Of a stretch of 17,987 nucleotides of DNA, positions 1 to 6,250 are shown one piece after another. The DNA comes from Anaerolineae bacterium. Lineage in GTDB: Bacteria; Chloroflexota; Anaerolineae; 4572-78; NAK82. Under the pieces are notes generated by a model, which worked only from the letters and a program-made list of their open reading frames with translations, was not told where the DNA came from and made no database searches. A program made the translations under genes and the position numbers. How positions within the stretch are numbered: the stretch's first letter is position 1; each line of letters opens with the position of its first letter. The stretch lies in contig JANXAX010000014.1 of NCBI GenBank assembly GCA_025062175.1, forward strand, positions 1 through 17,987, written 5' to 3'.

Positions 1-1446
1 CTATGGTTCACGCTGCTGTTAGGCGGTGTCTTTCTCCTGTTCGAGACCGGCAATTTGGTGTTGCTCTACGCTATCGCTGCCCGTATCAGCGATGCGCGCG
101 CTGCCTTGCGCACAGCCTGGTTCTACGGCTTGTTGTTCATACCGGTCTATACGCTGACCGGTTGGTTTGAAAGTTATCCTCTTTTCTTCTTTCTGCTGGG
201 CTTGTACCTGTTGCTCTGCAGGCGCCCACTGTTGAGTGCGCTGACATGCGGGGTGGGTTTTATGATCAAGCTTATCCCAGTGGTCTTGTTGCCCATTGGA
301 TTACGGGCGCCGCGCAAGGAGAAGCTCGCGGTTACGCTGCCGTACTTGAACCTCAGGTTTGATCCGCTCGATGCCTTGCTCTATATAGGTGTCTTTGTCT
401 TGACTGTCATCTTCATCGGACTGCCCTTCTACTGGCTCAATCCTCGGCTGGTATGGGGGTCGCTTGTCATCAGCAATGCACGCGCACCCTGGGAGACGGT
501 TTGGGCACTCTTAGAAGGGAAGTACGATTACGGCATCATTCCACTAGATATGCGGGATCTGAGCTGGCAACCGAACCCGGCAACAACACATCTGCCCTGG
601 CCCCTGATCACACTGGCATTTGCGCTTGTCTTTCTTTTCATCTACACACGTTCCATTGAGTGGCGGCAACCTCGTAACCTGGTCGCCTTTGCCGGCTTTG
701 CGGTATGTCTTTTTATGCTTTACTCCAAAGGGTACAGCCCCCAATGGTTGGGTTGGGTGTTGGTGTTCATCGCCTTGTTGCTGCCCAATTTGCGCGGCGC
801 GTTCTACGCACTGGTCACCAGCTGGGTCAACCTGATCGAAGCAAATGTCTTTTTCATTATGGTGCCCGACGAGCATTGGCTGCTGGTCATGACCGTGAGC
901 ATCCGCACCCTGGTTTTCATCATGGTGAGTCTGGAGTGCCTCTTTATCCTGTTCCCCTCTTGGTTCGGTGCGCGGATGCAGCGCGCCTGGCGTTTGTCGC
1001 TCATCGGCCTGACGGTTGTGCTGCTGGTCAGCGGTGTCGTAGCTGGAGTACGTTTTGTCCACGCCTACTTTGATGTACGTTACCAGTTGTCACCCTACCG
1101 TGCCACCATTGATGTATTACGTGCCGAAAGCCAACCCCACATGGCGCTGATCCTGACCAGCTATGACCATCGCACATATGACTGGTTGTATCCGTTTTTG
1201 TGGGATCGGTTAACTTTCTACATGTTGGATGACTACGCACCTCCCGGCGAAGCGGTGACGACGCGTACTCAGGCGCTGATGGATGAGATCGCCCGGCATC
1301 ATCGCGAAGTGTGGTTCTTCGACAATGATCCGAAAGAACAGTCCCCCTCTGAACGGATTATGTTAGAATGGCTCGCCACTCATGCTGAACTGAAAGGTAT
1401 GCGCGACATAGACGGAGGCCGGCTGTATCACTTTCGCTTTCGCTGA
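1..1446 (+). CDS. GT-C type membrane glycosyltransferase, 5' end missing
   Basis: The reading frame is open from the first base, so the true start lies before the window; 481 codons are visible. The protein is very hydrophobic, with about nine to ten membrane segments over roughly the first 345 residues. A soluble C-terminal tail of about 120 residues ends in HFRFR. Two segments recall GT87/GT39-like polyprenyl-phosphate-sugar transferases: the Lys-containing stretch GFMIKLIPVVLLPIGLR, and KGYSPQWLGWVLVFIALLLP, like the SPQ-x-x-x-W motif of GT87 mannosyltransferases. Such enzymes sit in the cytoplasmic membrane and move a sugar from a lipid carrier to a lipid, glycan or protein on the outer face. 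The catalytic acidic residues of the first outer loop are probably in the missing part. Substrate is unknown, and the nearest neighbour has its own promoter. It could also be a non-enzymatic relative. Confidence 0.65.
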   Translation, partial: LWFTLLLGGVFLLFETGNLVLLYAIAARISDARAALRTAWFYGLLFIPVYTLTGWFESYPLFFFLLGLYLLLCRRPLLSALTCGVGFMIKLIPVVLLPIGLRAPRKEKLAVTLPYLNLRFDPLDALLYIGVFVLTVIFIGLPFYWLNPRLVWGSLVISNARAPWETVWALLEGKYDYGIIPLDMRDLSWQPNPATTHLPWPLITLAFALVFLFIYTRSIEWRQPRNLVAFAGFAVCLFMLYSKGYSPQWLGWVLVFIALLLPNLRGAFYALVTSWVNLIEANVFFIMVPDEHWLLVMTVSIRTLVFIMVSLECLFILFPSWFGARMQRAWRLSLIGLTVVLLVSGVVAGVRFVHAYFDVRYQLSPYRATIDVLRAESQPHMALILTSYDHRTYDWLYPFLWDRLTFYMLDDYAPPGEAVTTRTQALMDEIARHHREVWFFDNDPKEQSPSERIMLEWLATHAELKGMRDIDGGRLYHFRFR

Positions 1447-1563
1447 CCGCTGATGACCTCTCCCATTATTGTGACGTTGGAGACAACGACAGTCACCAAG
1501 AGGCTTGGGATCGTGCACCAAACAGGCTCCATTCATCCTACCGGCGCACGTACCCCGCAGCAC

Positions 1564-1592
1564 TTGCCTTTTTATGAAAAAAAAGATAGAAT
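1564..1592 (+). promoter_or_regulatory. Predicted sigma70-type promoter for the small membrane protein at 1721
   Basis: A -35 box TTGCCT (1564-1569) and a -10 box TAGAAT (1587-1592) are separated by 17 bases, which include an A-tract. They match the consensus at 4/6 and 5/6 positions. Transcription would start near 1599 and leave an untranslated leader of about 120 bases. This argues that the small membrane gene is transcribed independently of the glycosyltransferase upstream. Confidence 0.5.
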
Positions 1593-1667
1593 TCGGAGAC
1601 AAATGGGGTTTGCAGCGGGCTATCCAAGCGAATACCCAGCGTCACTCAGGTACGACGCCTTTGGGGG

Positions 1668-1693
1668 ATGGAGCCGGTGCAAGTGCTCTCCAT
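1668..1693 (+). repeat. Inverted repeat in the leader of the small membrane protein gene
   Basis: ATGGAG (1668-1673) and CTCCAT (1688-1693) can pair across a 14-base loop. The hairpin would end 15 bases before the Shine-Dalgarno AAAGGA (1709-1714). The leader as a whole does not match any riboswitch class I can recognise by eye. Confidence 0.35.
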
Positions 1694-1720
1694 GTCGAAA
1701 AGTGAAAGAAAGGATCGGAA

Positions 1721-2074
1721 ATGACAACCGCATCTAAAAGCAAAGATATCGGCATTGTGCCCATTCTGATTGTGCTGTTCACCCTATTTACTGCAGCAGT
1801 ACATTTGTACTTGGGCATTCTCTACTACGACACGTGGTTTGTGCTGAACGGTTTGGGATATCTCGGGCTGCTTGGCGCTCTTTTCCTGCCCATTCCCATC
1901 ATCCGTGACCTGCGTTTCGTATGGCGCTGGCTGCTGGTGGGCTATGCTGCACTGACCATCATCCTGTATTTTGTGATTAACCAGCTGAGCGTCGACACTC
2001 TGGGGCTGGTGACTAAAGCAGCCGAAGTTTTGTTGATTGTGTCTCTGGTGTTGGATCGCCATCGGGACAGGTAG
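1721..2074 (+). CDS. Small four-helix membrane protein, function unknown
   Basis: A 117-residue protein starting at an ATG with AAAGGA six bases upstream. Four hydrophobic helices are visible at about residues 11-32, 36-58, 67-86 and 95-111. They are joined by very short loops, one of which holds the basic/aromatic stretch RDLRFVWRW, and the tail is charged (DRHRDR). There is no signal peptide, no catalytic motif and no cysteine. I do not recognise a named family. The size and layout resemble the many small uncharacterised integral membrane proteins of Chloroflexota. It stands alone: a predicted promoter and 120-base leader precede it, and a 438-base gap separates it from the converging DUF362 gene. 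It is a real gene by coding character (hydrophobic periodicity, good RBS), but no function can be given. Confidence 0.75.
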   Translation: MTTASKSKDIGIVPILIVLFTLFTAAVHLYLGILYYDTWFVLNGLGYLGLLGALFLPIPIIRDLRFVWRWLLVGYAALTIILYFVINQLSVDTLGLVTKAAEVLLIVSLVLDRHRDR

Positions 2075-2225
2075 CCATACAGCGCATCCCGTTGTGTGTA
2101 TCGGCTCCCTGCCCGAATGAACAAATGGTCATCATAGAGCACGCCCAAGGGAAGGGAGAAAGATTCTGGACTCCCTCGACGGATTCGGCGCCCACCAAGC
2201 TGCGTGGACATGAAGGGACTCGTCT

Positions 2226-2295
2226 GAGCTCTTTGCGTCTCGCCGGTTTGATGGTGGTTGCTCTTGCTCCCTGATGGTTGCAGCAAAGAGAGCTC
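2226..2295. repeat. Imperfect long-range inverted repeat
   Basis: GAGCTCTTTGC (2226-2236) pairs with GCAAAGAGAGCTC (2283-2295) apart from a two-base bulge, enclosing a 46-base loop. It could be a transcript 3' structure between the convergent genes or the remains of a small non-autonomous element. There is no target-site duplication that I can see. Confidence 0.45.
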
Positions 2296-2457
2296 GGCGG
2301 GAGCGCCTCGTCACCCAAACTCGCCCTTCCCCGTGATCTTAGCATTACCCATAAGTCCAGCGATTAAAACCTCCGCGCGTGGGGCCGCGGCCGACCGTCC
2401 GCTTGCACGGACAGAAGCGACGCCCTCGCAGGAGGTGCGCCCAGCGGCATGCCGGTC

Positions 2458-2480
2458 AGGCGCGACTCTGGTCGCCAGCC
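2458..2480 (+). repeat. Intergenic palindromic repeat, copy 1
   Basis: AGGC is followed by the hairpin GCGAC-TCTG-GTCGC and then CAGCC. The segment resembles 12119-12143, which has AGGCG, a GCGACT...AGTCGC hairpin and CAGCC in the same order. Upstream flanks also share CACGGA and GACGCCCT. Both copies are intergenic and in the same orientation, as expected of a dispersed REP-like family. Confidence 0.4.
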
Positions 2481-2512
2481 CACTAGTCCGTTGCTGTGGC
2501 TGTCTGGACCGC

Positions 2513-3637
2513 CTATTGGACAGGAGCTGCGAGACACCCCTCGCGCTGATAACGGGTGAAGAGCTGTCCCCACGGGGTCGTGGCCTTCCAATGCTCGAAA
2601 ACCTTGCGGTCGCGTGTCGGCCAGCGGTAATAGTCGTGGTACACCTCAGAGCCCAGGATGAAGAGATTGACCAACGGGGTACGGAAGAAGAAGTTCTGGA
2701 TGGACTTGAGCGGGCCAAACCATAACAGGTCGCCGGCACGGCTCGCCAGGTTGTCCCCCACGTGAAAGCCCCAACGCTCCTGGGCCGCGTCGACATCGCC
2801 TACCACCTCGATATCCCGCATATCTCCCACGCCCAACCCCCGCTCATGGGCTAGGCGGATGTATCCGATGTCGCGTAACGGGTCAAAACCCATCATGCTC
2901 GCAGCCAACGCGTCGATCGCCACCTGGTCCGCGCTCGCCAGGATCACGTTCTTGACCTCAGGGATCATCGTGCGCGGGCCAGGGCCATTGCCCGCCGTGG
3001 TACCGTCCATCACGGCGAAGAGACCCGTGTGGATCTCTTTTTGGATTGCCAACAGGTCCACCAGGGTTTCGTGAATCCAGCTATGGGTATAATGCCGGCG
3101 CGTGCAGAGCAGGCCACCAAAGGCATTCTTCATAGCGCCGGTGGTGGTGGTGTAAATATGACATTTGACCGTCGGCAAGTGCACGATATTTTTGCCAATA
3201 AAGTAATCCGGAATACGAATGCCCTCCGGATAGATGTGGTCTAACACCAACATCTTAGCCTTGGGACGATACACGATCCATTGCATATCCTCGTCGCGGA
3301 AGTTGAACAGCACGGGAATATTATGAGCGCGGAAGATGGGCACATAGCCGTTCAGATCTTCGCCCTTAAAGGCATCAGTGACCACCGTCTTATTTTGCAC
3401 ACATACTAAATCTTGATATCCATGGGCGCGCAGGCCCAGGATGGTGCCCTCCAGCTGCCATGGAGTCGTGTTCGCGCCAGGAAAGGGGAAGTGCCACGAG
3501 ATGTTATCCTTCAAGATTGTGGTGGCGGTGCGGTCTAAGGCGCGTTCCACCTCGGCGAGCTCGATCAAGCGCTGATAATCTTCCAGCACGGTCTCCGGCT
3601 TGGTGCGCAAGACGGCCACTTTAGCACGCGTGCTCAT
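2513..3637 (-). CDS. DUF362 domain protein
   Basis: A 374-residue soluble protein; the ATG at 3637 follows a GGGAGG Shine-Dalgarno. The family signature lies at about residues 154-174: LPTVKCH, a threonine-rich stretch, then GAMKNAFG. It is followed by a VMDGTTAGNGPGPR loop (about 209-222) and the ASADQVAIDALAASMMGFDP segment (about 235-253), all typical of DUF362. Many DUF362 proteins carry a C-terminal 4Fe-4S ferredoxin domain. This one has no CxxCxxC cluster motif, so it is the ferredoxin-free form. The C-terminal 80 residues are aromatic and basic (FFFRTPLVNLFILGSEVYHDYYRWPTR is broken here only by Thr and Arg). The biochemical role of the family is not established to my knowledge. The gene appears monocistronic with its own promoter. 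Confidence 0.8.
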   Translation of the reverse strand: MSTRAKVAVLRTKPETVLEDYQRLIELAEVERALDRTATTILKDNISWHFPFPGANTTPWQLEGTILGLRAHGYQDLVCVQNKTVVTDAFKGEDLNGYVPIFRAHNIPVLFNFRDEDMQWIVYRPKAKMLVLDHIYPEGIRIPDYFIGKNIVHLPTVKCHIYTTTTGAMKNAFGGLLCTRRHYTHSWIHETLVDLLAIQKEIHTGLFAVMDGTTAGNGPGPRTMIPEVKNVILASADQVAIDALAASMMGFDPLRDIGYIRLAHERGLGVGDMRDIEVVGDVDAAQERWGFHVGDNLASRAGDLLWFGPLKSIQNFFFRTPLVNLFILGSEVYHDYYRWPTRDRKVFEHWKATTPWGQLFTRYQREGCLAAPVQ

Positions 3638-3749
3638 ATGTTTGTGCCTCCCTCGTCGTACACACGTTCTGCTCGATGGTCCAACCCACGACGTCCCCCA
3701 ATCAAGAATTCATGGGCATAAATACCTGTTCAACATTGCTGACCTTTCC

Positions 3750-3778
3750 AGTATAACCAAGCCAATTGCTTTGGCCAA
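3750..3778 (-). promoter_or_regulatory. Predicted promoter of the DUF362 gene, with overlapping inverted repeat
   Basis: On the minus strand, TTGGCC (3778-3773) and TATACT (3755-3750) are spaced by 17 bases; the match is 4/6 and 5/6. The leader would be about 105 bases. An inverted repeat, GCCAA (3761-3765) and TTGGC (3771-3775), lies across the -35 box and spacer and could be an operator. Confidence 0.45.
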
Positions 3779-3906
3779 ACTGGGGAGTCCTTTAAGCGTA
3801 GGGTTATTGCAGCATATCTGCTCCGCGATTGGTATCCACCCGAACCACGGCCATCAGGAAGCGGACATGCGTCCATTCCGGGAGAATGCGGAGCCGCACG
3901 CAACCA

Positions 3907-4449
3907 TTACTGCTGCGGGCGGGTGATTGGACAGGGTATGAGCTGACCCTTTTGCCAGCGCGACAGAATCTCGCGATTGGAACGAAAGGCGATCTCGGCA
4001 GGAAGCTCGTGGGCAGCGAAGAAGCGCGCTGCATCGGCATCATCGCCAGGGGTGAGCCAGCCTCCTGCCACTTGGGCCTGGTAGAAGATGATAACACCGG
4101 CGCCGCGGGGGTCGTTTCGATAACCGCCTACATGGAGCAAGCCGGTGATGCGCACTTGAATTCCAGTCTCCTCCAGACATTCCCGCGCGGCGGCCTCGGC
4201 AGGATCTTCATCGCTTTCGACGAAACCCGATGGGAGACACCATGCCCCCTGAGCGGGTGCCACGGCCCGCCGCACCAAGAGCACCTTGCCTTCGTTTTCG
4301 ACCAGCACAGCAACGCCCACTTTAGGATCCACAAAATGAATAAAGCCGCACGCCGGACAGACACGCCGCGTGCGGCCATAGACGAAACGGTCATGCAGCT
4401 CCGTGCGACAGTAAGGACAATAACGGTAGGGTGGACGTTCCTCGGCCAT
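3907..4449 (-). CDS. Nudix hydrolase with N-terminal zinc ribbon
   Basis: A 180-residue cytosolic enzyme. Residues 11-34 form a zinc ribbon with two CPxC knuckles (CPYC at 11-14, CPAC at 31-34). The Nudix fold follows, with a complete Nudix box at 75-97: G75, E81, R89-E90, E93-E94, G96, I97. The zinc-ribbon arrangement recalls NudC-type NADH pyrophosphatases and related ADP-sugar/NADH hydrolases, but the SQPWPFPxS substrate motif of NudC is not seen, so the substrate is open. I chose the ATG at 4449, because it overlaps the stop of the upstream UroD-like gene as TGATG. The longer frame to 4530 would overlap that gene by 82 bases and adds no conserved sequence. It is the last gene of the bioY operon, so expression is probably coupled to the UroD-like gene. 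Confidence 0.85.
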   Translation of the reverse strand: MAEERPPYRYCPYCRTELHDRFVYGRTRRVCPACGFIHFVDPKVGVAVLVENEGKVLLVRRAVAPAQGAWCLPSGFVESDEDPAEAAARECLEETGIQVRITGLLHVGGYRNDPRGAGVIIFYQAQVAGGWLTPGDDADAARFFAAHELPAEIAFRSNREILSRWQKGQLIPCPITRPQQ

Positions 4450-5441
4450 CAGGATGTGCGCCGTAACTCCTCTACCGCTTCGCGTGCCGCCCACAGATTG
4501 CCCCATGGCGCCGTGATAGGGGTCACACATCCCGTGCCGAGCACCCAGCGGCGCCCTCCCTCAGTCTGCTCGAAAGCGGCACGGGCTTCAGCACGCACCT
4601 GTTCCGGTGTGCCGCGCACCATGGTCTCCCATTGCCGCAGTCCACCGATCAGCGCGCGCGGGAAGCGCTGCAGCGCCTCGCGCAAGCTGGGCGGTGTGTC
4701 CTGATCGTGCCAGTTGATCGCCTGCACGGGATAATCCAGCACCAGGTCAAACATCACATTGCGCCCGTGGAGATGTAACACGTTGAACCAGAGTCCCTCG
4801 GCCGCCTCCAAGATGCGCAGGTCATAGGGTCGGCCAAACTCACGGTATTCCGCTTCGCTCAGCAGATCGTAGGTCGCGTGCTGCAGTGCCAGAAAGATGC
4901 CAGCAATACCGGCAGGACGTACGGCTTCGATGAAACGGACAATCGACTGGGTGATCGTTTCCAGCCCAGATTTGACCAGCTGCGGATGCTGGCGCAGATC
5001 GGCGAGCAGGCGCTCACCTGCCAGATTACGCGCCTGTGCCAGTGGACTAAAGATGGTGGGGATGAAGGGCACCTCGTCCTTGACCTCGCTACCGATGAGA
5101 AAGAGCGCGCGGGTGATCTCGCCCAACAAGCCAGCGTGCGGGTCGAGCACGGTGAGCTGCGCCCAATCCTCCGGTCTCTTGATCACACGTCCCACCCATT
5201 CGCGTGTGCCCTCCTCATTGCCCACCCAGCGCGATTGCGCCCCCCAGTCGGCAAGACAGTAATTGCTCGAGGGTGTCACTTTAATGAAGTCGAAGTCAAA
5301 TAGGCGCTGAAAGGCCAGCGTGGCGCGTGCCAGGAGCTCGCCGCGTTGGTCATCAACCGGCCAATGACGCCAGAGCGCTACGGCGGGGCGGTCGGTCGGC
5401 TGACCGGCGATCGTCGCTTCTAAGCGTTCGCGTTTGCGCAT
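4449..5441 (-). CDS. UroD-like protein (uroporphyrinogen decarboxylase / MtaA superfamily)
   Basis: A 330-residue protein with the overall pattern of COG0407. It has an opening MRKRERLEATIAGQPTDRP, a central YDLLSEAEYREFGRPYDLRILEA helix pair (interrupted here for brevity at its ends), a metal-site strand VLHLHG at about 221-226, and the closing LGTGC at about 301-305. True HemE carries a PVWxMRQAGR motif near the N terminus; here it is ALWRHWPVDD, so this is not heme synthesis. In MtaA/MtbA methyltransferases zinc is bound by H-x-C...C; here the positions read His223-Leu-His225...Cys305. The ATG at 5441 has AGGAG nine bases upstream, overlapping the bioY stop. The GTG at 5462 lacks such a site. 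It lies between bioY and the Nudix gene. Its substrate cannot be read from the sequence. Confidence 0.75.
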   Translation of the reverse strand: MRKRERLEATIAGQPTDRPAVALWRHWPVDDQRGELLARATLAFQRLFDFDFIKVTPSSNYCLADWGAQSRWVGNEEGTREWVGRVIKRPEDWAQLTVLDPHAGLLGEITRALFLIGSEVKDEVPFIPTIFSPLAQARNLAGERLLADLRQHPQLVKSGLETITQSIVRFIEAVRPAGIAGIFLALQHATYDLLSEAEYREFGRPYDLRILEAAEGLWFNVLHLHGRNVMFDLVLDYPVQAINWHDQDTPPSLREALQRFPRALIGGLRQWETMVRGTPEQVRAEARAAFEQTEGGRRWVLGTGCVTPITAPWGNLWAAREAVEELRRTS

Positions 5442-5454
5442 TCTAGAGATCTCC

Positions 5455-6009
5455 TCATGCACGCAACAGCCAGCGACCGCCCTCAGCCACGCTGGCAGCG
5501 AGAAACGCCTTGAGCAGATCGACCCCTAGGAAGGGTACAAGCCCTCCGAGCACCGCGGCTTCCAGACTACCCATCACGAACGCCAGCCATGTCACTCCAC
5601 AAAGGTAAATGGCGGCAAGACCAGCCAACGCTGCGATGAAGCGCCCTGTCCGCGAAGTGGACAGCTGGGCAGCTACCCAACCCGTGACAAATGCCCCGGC
5701 GACAAAACCGATTAAATAGCCCGCCGTCGGCCCGCTCAGGGCTGCAGCGCCACGTCCATAGGCATCTACGGGCAATCCGCCGGCGATGGCTGCCAGGTAG
5801 AGCAGCTGGCTGAGCGCCCCCCCACGCGCACCCAACACCAGTCCGGCTAGGAGCACAGCCAGCACTTGCATGGTGACCGGCACCGGTGTGAACGGCAACG
5901 GAATAGTGATGCGCGCGCTGAGGATGGTGAACAAAGTGAACAGAACGACAGCGCCAATGTAGGCGAAATACCGAACCTTTCTCTGACGTGCTATACTCTG
6001 CAACAACAT
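5455..6009 (-). CDS. bioY: Biotin ECF transporter substrate-binding subunit BioY
   Basis: A 184-residue integral membrane protein, the usual BioY length, with about six helices. It carries the family landmarks: ITIPLPFTPVPVTMQVL (about 35-51), the LVLGARGGALSQLLYLA segment, GGLPV, and LSGPTAGYLIGF (about 91-102). LVPFLGVDLLKAFLAA closes the protein. BioY captures biotin at the outer face. It works alone or with the shared ECF energising module (T and A subunits), neither of which is in the window. The start at 6009 is chosen over 6039 because GAGGAG stands seven bases before it. The downstream UroD-like gene has its RBS inside the bioY stop region, so the two are likely coupled. No BirA-type palindrome was seen at the promoter, so biotin control is unproven. 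Confidence 0.9.
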   Translation of the reverse strand: MLLQSIARQRKVRYFAYIGAVVLFTLFTILSARITIPLPFTPVPVTMQVLAVLLAGLVLGARGGALSQLLYLAAIAGGLPVDAYGRGAAALSGPTAGYLIGFVAGAFVTGWVAAQLSTSRTGRFIAALAGLAAIYLCGVTWLAFVMGSLEAAVLGGLVPFLGVDLLKAFLAASVAEGGRWLLRA

Positions 6010-6055
6010 GTTCTCGCTCCTCGGCAATGCCTCTGACAAGTGTCATGTTGGGTCC

Positions 6056-6084
6056 AGTATCTCTAAATACCTCCTATCCGTCAA
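6056..6084 (-). promoter_or_regulatory. Predicted promoter of the bioY operon
   Basis: On the minus strand TTGACG (6084-6079, 5/6 match) and GATACT (6061-6056, 4/6 match) are exactly 17 bases apart. Transcription would start near 6049, giving a leader of about 40 bases before the bioY start at 6009. Confidence 0.6.
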
Positions 6085-6122
6085 ATCAGCGGCTGCTTCA
6101 GAGAGAGCAGTGTCTTTCGTGG

Positions 6123-6151
6123 TTGCTCGAGCACATGGGTTCCCCTATAAT
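6123..6151 (+). promoter_or_regulatory. Predicted promoter of glmS
   Basis: A perfect TATAAT (6146-6151) lies 17 bases after TTGCTC (6123-6128, 3/6). The start would fall near 6158, leaving a leader of about 93 bases. It is divergent from, and does not overlap, the bioY promoter. Confidence 0.55.
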
Positions 6152-6216
6152 CTGGGGGCCACTCAGGAAGAGGGCTCTTGCGTGATCCATTGGATCGATT
6201 GTGATAGTGTTTGCAT

Positions 6217-6233
6217 TCGTTCGATGCGAACGA
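6217..6233 (+). repeat. Hairpin immediately upstream of the glmS ribosome binding site
   Basis: TCGTTCG and CGAACGA form a perfect 7-bp stem with an ATG loop, ending four bases before AAAGGAGG (6238-6245). A smaller hairpin, GATCC-ATT-GGATC (6184-6196), lies 20 bases earlier. Their position suggests an influence on mRNA stability or translation. They do not resemble the glmS ribozyme core. Confidence 0.45.
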
Positions 6234-6250
6234 GCAGAAAGGAGGATGCG

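Larger units (their letters stand above)
2075..2512. other. 438-base intergenic region between convergent genes
   Basis: No convincing gene is present; the ORFs that cross it have no RBS and no recognisable composition. It holds an imperfect long inverted repeat (2226-2295), a small hairpin GTCCG/CGGAC (2397-2412) and a palindromic repeat (2458-2480) that resembles another at 12119-12143. No T-tract terminator is obvious for either converging gene, although the hairpins could serve in termination. Confidence 0.6.

Noticed and set aside
1453..1737. 94-codon ORF spanning the gap between glycosyltransferase and small membrane gene
   Set aside because: No RBS, low-complexity mixed composition, and it runs across a promoter and the start of the next gene. 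A sub-frame from ATG 1574 (MKKKIEFGDKW) looks more protein-like but also lacks an RBS.
2258..2796. Overlapping ORFs on both strands between 2258 and 2796
   Set aside because: They read into the DUF362 gene or its complement, have arginine/serine-rich shadow composition and no start signals.
4450..4530. Longer Nudix start at 4530
   Set aside because: It would overlap the UroD-like gene by 82 bases and add an unconserved Gly/Ser/Arg-rich stretch; the TGATG junction at 4449 is a far better start.
3829..4704. Long plus-strand ORF of 291 codons opposite the Nudix and UroD-like genes
   Set aside because: It is antisense to two genes with clear motifs, has no RBS, and its translation shows no family pattern. 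GC-rich coding DNA commonly leaves open antisense frames.
4449..5441. Assignment of either UroD-like gene as hemE
   Set aside because: The HemE MRQAGR substrate motif is missing in both this gene and the one at 15551-16594, and the second has an MtaA-type zinc ligand set.
6008..6250. N-terminal extension of glmS of 81 codons
   Set aside because: GlmS needs Cys at position 2 after the initiator Met, which fits ATG 6251 with AAAGGAGG. The extension covers the divergent promoters.
6010..6250. BirA operator at bioY and glmS ribozyme at glmS
   Set aside because: No TTGTAAACC-type palindrome is found around the bioY promoter, and no ribozyme core is found before glmS. Both were looked for by eye only.
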